From assembly GCA_036898135.1 (NCBI GenBank), contig CM072515.1:53720236-53784235 (forward strand): a stretch of 64,000 nt of DNA, written 5' to 3'. Numbering within the stretch: the first letter of the stretch is position 1; each line of letters opens with the position of its first letter. This DNA comes from Oncomelania hupensis. Taxonomy: Eukaryota > Mollusca > Gastropoda > Littorinimorpha > Pomatiopsidae. Position numbers and translations under genes: made by a program. Positions 56,389 through 64,000 of the stretch are shown in pieces. The notes beneath the pieces were generated by a model. It did no database searches and was not told where the DNA came from. It saw nothing but the letters and a program-made list of their open reading frames with translations.

Positions 56389-57957
56389 CCTATCCTATCC
56401 GATCATATATCGCAACTCGGAGGTCGTAGGGGCACCACAAATGATCGTTTAACCAGCATACTCCATCTTTCCCTGTCCTCAGCAATTCTGATGGTTTTGC
56501 TCATTGTCAAACCAACTCATTCTCGAATGTTGTCCTCCCACCTCTTTTTCGGTCTCCCTCTTCTTCTACCTCCTTGCACTGTGCCTTGCAGGATTGTCTT
56601 TGCAAGACCTGATGCTCTGGTGACGTGGCCATACCATCGGAGTTTCCGTTTTTTTACCACTGTGAGCAGGGCATCGTGTTTATGGATGGTCTGTCGGACT
56701 TCCGTCTTTGGTGATATGCTGGGTATAGGAAATGCCCAGAAGTGTTCAGTAGCACCTCATCTCCATGCTTTGTATTCTTCGTTGTAGATCTGTTGTGAGG
56801 GTCCATGTTTCGCAGGCGTATAGGAAGATGAAAAGATGACAAGGGAGCGCAGCAGTCTTACCTTGGAATGTAGACTGATGGTCCTGTCTTTCAAAATGGG
56901 CTTCAACCTTGCCAGAGCAGCAGTTTTTTGTACGATCCTGGAGAGGACTTCCTGTCGGGACCCATTGTCTCATACTATAGCTATACACTGTGCTGAGGGA
57001 TTGGCCTTGGACTTTGATGTCCGTGTTGATGCCATTGGTGTTGTTGGTCATCATTTTGGTCTTCTCTGCACTTATTTTGATTTCAGAGGCTCGGGAAGCG
57101 GTGTCATGCCTCTGTACCAGCTATTCAAGTTCTTGTTCCTCTCCAGCCAAATCCATCACGTCATCCGCAAAACGGAGGTTGGAGATTGCTCTACCCCCGG
57201 ATGCTGACTGTGCCTTCGTGATCTGCAGGGGCATCTGACATGATGCGCTCTAGGAAAATGTTGAATGTTGGAGAGTGTAGGCATCCTTGACGCAGACCCA
57301 CCGATTGTTGTTCTGAACCAGTTCCCGATGGCGCTGTTATGGAGGACTGCACTGGTAGCCTTGTCATACAGTCTTTTCATGACCTCAATTATTTTAGGGC
57401 TGATGTTGTACACTCTCATGGCTGCCCACAGAGCTGCATGCCAGACTCGGCCAAACGCCTTCTTGAAGTCCACGAACACATGATACAGATGTTATTGGTG
57501 CTGTAGGCATTTCTCGCAGATTATTCTGAGGTTGAAAATCTGTTCAGTGGTACTTCGTCCCGCCCTGAATCCTGCTTGTTCTTCAGCTATGATTTGTTCA
57601 GCTTGGGGTTTCAATCTGTTAAGTATTATTTTTAGGAGGACCTTGCTGGGATGGCTGATGGGGCGGTAATTTTCACACACCTTTTTTGGAAGAGTGATGA
57701 CAAGCGACTGGGTGAATGGTGTAGGCCACTTCCCACTCTGCCAGATCTTGTTACAGATAATGATGAGGGCGTCAATAATCGCTTCTCCTCCTGCTTGAAG
57801 CAGTTCCGCGGGTATGTTGTCCACTCCCGCTAACTTCCATTTCTTCAGCGATTGCATTGATGCCTCAACTTCTTCTGTGAGAACTGGGATGATTTCTTCT
57901 TCTTCTCTGTTCTCGGGACATGCTAGAACTGATGGGTCTCCGTTTTGTGTGTAGTAC
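56389..57957 (-). mobile_element. RTE-like LINE copy f, RT to 3' end, decayed
   Basis: Collinear with copy c: the + strand starts at a (CTATC)n tail and 3' UTR. RT fragments follow in broken frames: 57156-57479 (FVDFKKAFGRVWHAALW), 57492-57857 (IPAELLQAGGEAIIDAL, SLVITLPKK, EEQAGFRAGRSTTEQ). Several small indels disable it. It sits in a minisatellite, with GTAGTGT at 56382-56388 and 57958-57964 as a candidate 7-bp TSD. That duplication could also be two minisatellite units. Confidence 0.92.
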
Positions 57958-58875
57958 GTAGTGTTGCTCGCGGTAAATTCCTTCGCGGTAGTGTACGCTC
58001 ACTGTTGTGTACCTTGTGGTAGAGTCGCTCGCGGTAACGTCCTCGCGGTATTGTCGCTCGCTGTAATATCCGACACTCAGTGCTCTGAACACTCGTATCT
58101 ATTTAGCATACCTATTAGTGAGGAGCAGTAACTGATGTTTGTGTCAGGGTCAAGTCTATCTACACTTGCAAGGGTTTTGCGATACTCTGTCTCTCGCTCA
58201 CGGTAGGGTAGTTGTCCCTTCGTGGTAGTGTCGCACTCACGGTAGTGTCACTCGCAATAGTGTCCCTCGCGGTAACGTCCTTACGGTAGAGTCCCTAGCA
58301 GCAGAGCCGCTCGTGTCCCTCACAGTGAAATCCTCGTGGTAGTGTCCCTCGCAGCAGAGTCGCTTGCGGTAGTATCCCAAACCCAGTACACTGAACACAT
58401 ATATAATCCGTTTAGAATAGCCATTATAGTGGGAGCATGAAAATTAAAGGCCTGGCAGTAGTGTCGCATTCGCGGTAGTGTCGCGCGCGCGGTAGGATAG
58501 TGTCGCTGGCGGTAACGTCCCTTCGCAGTAGTGTCGCATTCGTGGTAGGGTCGCGCTCGCGGTAGGGTCATGTCGCTCGGGGTAACGTCTCTTCGAAGTA
58601 GTTTCGCACACACGGTAGTATCCCTCCCGGTAGAGTCGCTCGCGTAAGTGTCGCGCGCGATAGTGTCGCTCGCGGTAGTGTCCCTCGCAGTAACTTCCTC
58701 ACGGTAGTCAGATGCGGGAATGTCCCTCGCGGTAACGTCCTCGCGATAGGGTCGCTCGCGGTATTGTCCGGCACCTACATGTAGTACTCTGAACAAACAT
58801 ATCATCAGTTTAGCTTCCCCAGTAGTGGGAACAGAAACTGATATTTGTGTAAGGGTCACGTCCGTATACACATAC
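57958..58875. repeat. GC-rich ~15-16-bp minisatellite with long spacers
   Basis: Units such as CTCGCGGTAGTGTC and CTCGCGGTAACGTCC alternate over ~800 bp. Three related ~70-100-bp spacers (starting CAGTGCTCTGAACACTCGTA, CAGTACACTGAACACATATA and TAGTACTCTGAACAAACATA) begin at about 58078, 58381 and 58782. The array is thus a higher-order repeat of roughly 300-400 bp. The 185-codon minus frame (58320-58877), rich in ARDTTASD-like repeats, follows from the array. Confidence 0.88.
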
Positions 58876-58879
58876 ATCT

Positions 58880-59059
58880 ATCTAGGGGTGAAGGTGTTAG
58901 GGGAGGAAGAGGTGTGTGGGGGTTTCGGTTAGTGTTATAACGGGACTCTCAAGTCTCATTGAGCTCGAGAAATTAAATGGCTCCGTTACACTTGAGGCTG
59001 ACAATTACTTTCAATGATAATGGTTATACTAGTATTATTGTGCAACTTTTAGAAAACCT
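58880..59059. other. Unassigned sequence
   Basis: Nothing recognised. Confidence 0.4.
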
Positions 59060-59989
59060 TTGCAATTAATATTTATGCATCTATTTCAGATGACCGACGT
59101 GATGGCCGAAAATAAGCCACACTGTATTCGTGGATTTCGGCTGTGGCCAACAGCCTGGAGAGGATTGGGCACCGCCAGGCCTTTTTTGCCCAAGACACAC
59201 TACATGATCAAGCTATCCACTAATTCTATACTGGATCGGTCGTCGCCCGGCACAAGGACCGCGCCTTCCGTTGGCCACCAGGACGGAGGTGATAAGTATG
59301 CTACTGATGGACAAACTAGCAAGATCCGCACGAAAAACAACATCGTCATAGGTACCTGGAATGTCAGGACCCTAACTGCGGAAGGAAAATTAGAAGAACT
59401 GGCCCACGAGCTGGACCACTATCGATGGAACGTTCTAGGTATCAGCGAACTGCGCTGGAAAGGCCTAGGTGAAACAACGACCGACAAAGGCCACAAGCTC
59501 TATTTCAGCGGTAGAGATGACAGGCACGAACATGGCGTTGGATTCTTGGTCCACAAGAACATTCTAGCCACTGTCATGGGTTGCCGCCCAGTCTCCAGTA
59601 GACTCATTACCATCCGTCTGAGAGCAGCCCCTTTTAACATCACCATCATCCAGGCCTATGCCCCAACATCAGACTATGATGACAGCGAAGTGGAGGATTT
59701 TTATGAAAATCTACAGGTTGTACTTGACCAAGTGCTGAAGAAGGACATTGTCATAGTGCAAGGCGACTGGAATGCCAAGGTTGGCCAAGATGCGCACCAC
59801 AACTGGGGAGACACATGTGAACCCCACTGCAACAACGAGACAAATGACAGGGGTCTGAGACTGTTGGAGTTTGCCAGATACAACAATCCAGTCGCTTGTC
59901 ATCACTCTTCCCAAAAAAAGGTAACCTTCAGGAGTGTGAAAATTACCGCACCATCAGCCTCATCAGCCATCCCAGCAAGGTCCTCCTGA
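59060..59989 (+). pseudogene. APE-like endonuclease domain of LINE copy g
   Basis: A 309-codon frame. From residue ~95 it has NNIVIGTWNVRTLTAEGKLE, VLGISELRWKG, HGVGFLVHKN, IIQAYAPTSDYDDSE and VIVQGDWNAKVGQD: the ordered motifs (Asn near the start, Glu in SELRW, YAPT, GDWNAK) of the apurinic/apyrimidinic-like endonuclease that nicks target DNA in RTE/CR1/Jockey-type LINEs. Such sequences are often database-labelled craniofacial development protein 2-like. The terminal SDH catalytic block is absent, and the last ~35 codons read the RT region in a wrong frame, so the protein would be non-functional. Confidence 0.92.
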
Positions 59990-60774
59990 AAATAATACTC
60001 AACAGGTTGAAACCCCAAGCTGAACAAATCATAGCTGAAGAACAAGCAGGATTCAGGGCAGGGCGAAGTACCAATGAACAGATTTTCAACCTCAGAATAA
60101 TCTGTGAGAAATACCTACAGCACCAACAACATCTATATCATGTGTTTATAGACTTCAAGAAGGCATTTGACCGAGTCTGGCATGCAGCTCTATGGGCAAC
60201 AATGAAAGTGTACAACATCAGCCCTAAAATTATTGAAGTCATCAAAAACCTGTATGACAAGGCTACCAGTGCAGTCCTCCATAACAGCGTCATCGGGAAC
60301 TGGTTCAGAGCAACAATCGGTGTGCGTCAAGGATGCCTACTCTCTCCAACACTCTTCAACGTTTTCCTAGAGCGCATCATGTCAGATGCTCTTGCAGATC
60401 ATGAAGGCACAGTCAGCATAGGGGGTAGAGCAATCTCCAATCTTCGTTTTGCGGATGACATTGATGGATTGGCCGGAGAGGAACAAGAACTTGAACAGCT
60501 GGTACAGAGGCTTGACACCACCTCCAGAGCTTATGGAATGGAAATAAGTGCAGAGAAGACCAAAATGATGACCACCAACACCAATGGCATCAACACGGAC
60601 ATCAAAGTCCAAGGCCAATCCCTCAACACAGTGCAAAGCTTCAAATATTTGGGAGTCATTGTGTCAGACAATGGGTCCCGAAAGGAAGTCCTCTCAAGGA
60701 TCGCACAAACAACTGCTGCCCTAACAAGGTTGAAGCCCATTTGGAAAGACAGGACCATCAGCCTACATTCCTAA
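59896..60774 (+). pseudogene. Reverse transcriptase fragment of LINE copy g
   Basis: A 292-codon frame overlapping the endonuclease frame by ~95 bp in another register. Motifs: EEQAGFRAGRSTNEQIFNL, VFIDFKKAFDRVWHAALWA, GVRQGCLLSPTLFNVFLER, ISNLRFADDIDGLAGEEQE (catalytic FADD) and SFKYLGVIVSDNGSR. It ends at an in-frame TAA in SLHS*; copies a and c read Lys at this point. A further TGA follows near 61030 (R*SGLAK). N-terminal RT segments before SLVITLP are deleted. Confidence 0.92.
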
Positions 60775-61393
60775 GTAAGACTGCTGCGCTCCCTTGTCAT
60801 CTCCATCTTCCTATATGCTTGCGAAGCATGGACCCTCACTGCAGATCTCCAACGAAGAATACAAAGCATGGAGATGAGGTGCTACAGAAGACCTCTGGGC
60901 ATTTCCTATACCCAACACATCACCAACGACGAAGTCCGACAGATCATCACACAAGCCATTGGACAACACGATGACCTGCTCACAGTGGTGAAGAAACGGA
61001 AACTCAGATGGTATGGCCACGTCACCAGATGATCAGGCTTAGCAAAGACCATTCTGCAAGGCACGGTGCAAGGAGGTAGAAGAAGAGGGAGACCGAAAAA
61101 GAGGTGGGAGGACAACATTCGAGAATGGACTGGTTTGACACTGAGCGAAGCCATCAGGGCTGTTGAGGACAGAGAAAGATGGAGTATGCTGGTTAAACGA
61201 TCATCTGTGGTGCCCCTACGACCTCCGGGTTACGGGACAGGATAGGATAGGGAGTGAGAGAGAGATATACAGAGAGAGAGCAAGACAGAGAGAGTAAGAG
61301 ATAATGACCAACTGGGCTACACAAGCAAACACACGGAATAGCCAAAATATGTGCTATGTGTATGACCTAAGAACCTTACTTGGGTTCAAATAT

Positions 61394-61585
61394 GAATGGA
61401 GCCGGAGAGTAACTGGGTCCTGACTTGGCTCCAAACATGGAGTATGTGTATCTGGGTCCTTTCTTGGACTCAGATATGTAATATGTGTAACTGGGTCCTT
61501 GCTTGGACTTAGAAATGTAATATGTGTAAGCAGGTCCTTGCTTGGACTTAAGACATTAACTATGTGTATACAGGTCCTTGGAAGG
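61394..61585. repeat. 39-bp tandem repeat, 4-5 copies
   Basis: Units of GTAATATGTGTAACTGGGTC followed by CTTGCTTGGACTTAGAAAT; the GGGTCC/AGGTCC core recurs at 61455, 61494 and 61533 with diverged flanking copies. Related GTCCTGACTTGG phrases occur at 51925 and 52945. Confidence 0.85.
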
Positions 61586-61782
61586 AGTCCTCACATGGTA
61601 TGGTAAATAACAAGGTATTAATATTTGTTAATTATAACCATTTGAGCATCTCCATGATCTGAAAATGGTTTAAGACTATCCAAAATGTAAAATTAAACGC
61701 AGAACAATATTATACAGTACTATTTTCATCGAGTCCTGAGGTGGATGGTGTAAACACAAAGTCCTGACATGGTATGCTATCC

Positions 61783-61852
61783 CAGTATGTGTGTGTGTAT
61801 GTGTGTGTGCGTGCGTGTGTGTGTGTGTGTATATATGTGTGTGTGTGAGCAT
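61783..61852 (+). repeat. (GT)n microsatellite
   Basis: GT with TATA and GCGT interruptions. Confidence 0.95.
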
Positions 61853-62125
61853 GTATTTCCCTTCTCGTCTTGTTTTGTTTAGTTGGACTTGGCTTTTTAA
61901 ATTCCAATTATCAAAATGTCTGTGCGATCTCAATACTTGCAGGTTTGTGTGTGATTTCTCTATCCATCAGAGACTTTCATAGCCTGCGTCCAAATCACTA
62001 AGCTCCTGCACCATCAAGGCCACAAGGCCAATGTAACGGATTGAAAAAACACCACTAGGAGACGTAATCGATCCTCTCCTTTCCAACAGATAAGCAATGA
62101 CCACGCTGAGTGATCGGGATCTATC

Positions 62126-62412
62126 AAGTGAACGCTTTAAACGATAGCGTATGGACCAACAGGTTCTGGTAACCCTATCAAGCCAAAGCTTTTCTTGGTG
62201 TTTTTTTTACCCCCGTCAGTTGTAACTATTTGTTGCCTGTCACATAGCTAATATGCTGAATTTTATTTACGTAGGATGGGCTCATATAAGCTAACTTGTT
62301 GCCTATCCTCTAAAGCATTGTTTGTTTGTCATATGTGGTCTTATTGAATAAAACATTTGTTTAAATTAAACCAAGTCAACGCTTTAAACGATAGCGTACA
62401 GGTCAACAGGCT
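62126..62412. repeat. 40-bp direct duplication flanking ~200 bp
   Basis: AACGCTTTAAACGATAGCGT followed by A..GG.C.AACAGG.TC at 62131-62170 and 62378-62412. The intervening sequence ends TTGAATAAAACATTTGTTTAAAT, resembling a retroposon 3' end. Confidence 0.55.
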
Positions 62413-63848
62413 CCGAAACACTGTGCCTGGTAGCAATGACTTCAAAACAACATTGTATCGAAGTCTTCTATAAACAGGCATCCAGCGAAGAGAAAATTAC
62501 GACCGTTCTCTCAAACGAGCATGGTTACGATGACTGTCCACAAGCAGGGGCAAAGTAAACTAATTTGGGAGTCTTCTTGGTCCTTTACTTCGGACCCAAA
62601 CCTTAACAATCCACTGAAACAGTTGATTGATCTTTGTCATCTTGCTGCTGTTAGCTTAGGGTCAGGACTCCAGACCAAGCTGAAAATAAGAAAGGGTCTA
62701 GTTCGTCGGGTAAATCTTCTTTGAATACTTACGCTACTCTTTTCTTTCAAATTAGAGTCCCCGGACACTGAAGCATACAGGTGTAGTGGAAAGGGAGGCG
62801 ACTGGTTGAGGCTTGGGAGAGAAATTGTCTACCTTGAATTTCTTGGTTAGACTAGCCTTGGGTGGCTCCTGATTTGCAGAATCCTTTGGGGATGCCATTA
62901 GGTTATGCAGGACAAGGCGACACGACATTTGTTCTCCCCGGCCCGAGGGATAAAATGAAAATAACAGCTCGGGTGGAGCAATGTTCTCAAGGTCGTGACC
63001 GAGAGACGGGAGTCAAATACTCCGCTCGGCTGCACAGGGAACTGTGACTTCTTTTCCCCGAAGCCTTTTATTGTGCTCAAGTACGGGCCTAATTCGTCTG
63101 GAAAATATTCTGTGGATACCTACACTATACTCAAGGTTCCAGGCAAAATGCCAAGAAAAACTGCTCTGAAGAGAGCAAATTGGGTTAAAAAGTCTATCAC
63201 CTGTACTTTTGATTGATTGACCGTTATTTTTAACCAGCCACTGCATTTGGGGAATAAGGAATTTGGAATAAATCTCAAACAGCAATTACAGAGCTAGAGA
63301 GATGACTGCGTTGTGAAAAAAACGTCTCCTGTCACATTCGGTATAGTTTGAACCAACCGTTTAGAAATATGGCACCACCACAACGCACCAGCGCAGGCAG
63401 CAGTTATTGCACACAGTTATCTGGATGAGCCTAACGAGGGTCTTTGAAGAACGGGCTGATAGCATGGCGAAGGAAATGAGCAAAAGTTAATGAACCATCT
63501 CACCGAGAGCGGAGACGGAGATCGAGCAGCCATAGAGATGGTTGACAGTTGCTATGTGATCTGTTCTGTCTGTCTGTCTGTCTCTCTCTCTCATATTGGA
63601 ATGGATATATTTTGATCGCATTTTATTTCATTACTATTGTTATATTTATCACCTTGTTAATTATCGTTTTTGACAGATCGTAAGATGAGGTTTCCAAGCC
63701 TAAAACCTATTACCTCACTTAATGGTTTAAAGTTCACAAGTGTTCACTCCATCATTTCCTTTCTCGCACACTCTCTCGCTCCCAGTCTGAATGAGACAAT
63801 TCAGTAGGTGTCCAACCAGCGACAATGAAGAACGTTTCTGGTAATACC
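62413..63848. other. Unassigned intergenic sequence
   Basis: 1.4 kb with only short open frames on both strands, a (TCTG)n/(CT)n run near 63563-63592, and no recognised element. Confidence 0.4.
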
Positions 63849-64000
63849 TATCCTATCCTATCCTGTCCCGTAACCCGAAGGCCGTAGGGGCACCACAGAT
63901 GATCGTTTAACCAACCAGCATACTCCATCTTTCTCTGTCCTCAGCAGCCCTGATGGCTTCGCTCAGTGTCAAACCAGTCCATTCTCGAATGTTGTCCTCC
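63849..64000 (-). mobile_element. RTE-like LINE copy h, 3' end, cut by window edge
   Basis: (CTATC)n tail, then GTCCCGTAACCCGAAGGCCG, TAGGGGCACCACAGATGATC and TCGAATGTTGTCCTCC, identical in layout to copies c, f and g. Continues beyond the window. It has a small AACC duplication (TTTAACCAACCAGCA) not seen in the other copies. Confidence 0.92.

Larger units (their letters stand above)
59060..61250 (+). mobile_element. RTE-like LINE copy g, most complete, internally deleted
   Basis: The only copy with an endonuclease region. Order: 5' part with APE-type endonuclease (59060-~59885), junction, RT (59896-60774), C-terminal region in broken frames (60776-61190), 3' UTR (GATCATCTGTGGTGCCCCTA) and a short (GGATA)n tail ending ~61250. 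Relative to copies c and f, everything between the endonuclease and the SLVITLP block of the RT is missing. No TSD found. Confidence 0.93.

Noticed and set aside
58320..58877. 185-codon ORF with ARDTTASD repeats
   Set aside because: Generated by the 15-16-bp minisatellite, with neighbouring units in different frames.

Overview
This window looks like repeat-saturated, non-genic nuclear DNA from a marine invertebrate. A gastropod mollusc or another lophotrochozoan is my best guess. The reasons are moderate AT richness with no dense coding, dozens of very long pure microsatellites, tRNA- and 5S-derived SINEs, many 5'-truncated non-LTR retrotransposons, and a Tigger/pogo DNA-transposon relic. The taxonomic guess rests on general repeat style, not on a marker gene. 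I found no convincing host protein-coding gene, no tRNA or rRNA gene, no CRISPR array and no operon. One exon-like open frame at 229-531 (-) is the only weak host-gene candidate.

Layout. 1-3.2 kb: exon-like frame, (AAT)n arrays, a LINE 3' end, a 47-bp satellite and a tRNA-like SINE (family B). 3.2-6.8 kb: simple repeats and a degenerate GCCGTAAACTGCCGAA-type minisatellite. 6.8-9.9 kb: degenerate tandem repeats, one split by an RTE-like LINE copy. 9.9-16.7 kb: microsatellites, purine-rich blocks, two copies of an unnamed retroposon (family D) and SINE family A copies. 17-22.6 kb: (ATC)n, a 56-unit (TCTA)n array and an unresolved 1.4-kb block. 22.6-24.7 kb: the longest ORF, a decayed RTE-like reverse transcriptase that carries an in-frame family D insertion and abuts an antisense SINE. 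26.6-27.4 kb and 31.5-33 kb: C-terminal parts of two other LINEs. 36-40 kb: SINE B copies and a short RTE 3' end with a clear target-site duplication. 41.99-42.78 kb: a Tigger-like element with TIRs and a TA duplication. 43-47 kb: giant purine and GATA/GACA arrays and a short telomere-like tract. 47.2-48.9 kb: nested family D, a LINE 3' end and a 5S-derived SINE. 49.4-55.6 kb: more 3'-end fragments, SINE A, and AT-rich inverted repeats suggesting a non-autonomous DNA element. 56.35-58.8 kb: a GC-rich two-level minisatellite split by an RTE copy. 59-61.25 kb: an RTE copy with both endonuclease and RT domains but an internal deletion. 61.4-64 kb: a 39-bp tandem repeat, duplicated unique sequence, and the 3' end of another RTE copy running off the window.

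There is no pathway here. The common theme is target-primed retrotransposition. At least eight copies of one RTE-like family lie in the window, with (CTATC/GGATA)n tails and, in several cases, recognisable target-site duplications. Most (AAT/ATT)n microsatellites sit exactly at the 3' ends of SINEs or LINEs. I found no convincing new biological system. The most useful observations are nested insertions, an in-frame retroposon insertion inside a retrotransposon ORF, the 5S-derived SINE, an AT-rich inverted-repeat element and an unnamed retroposon family (D).
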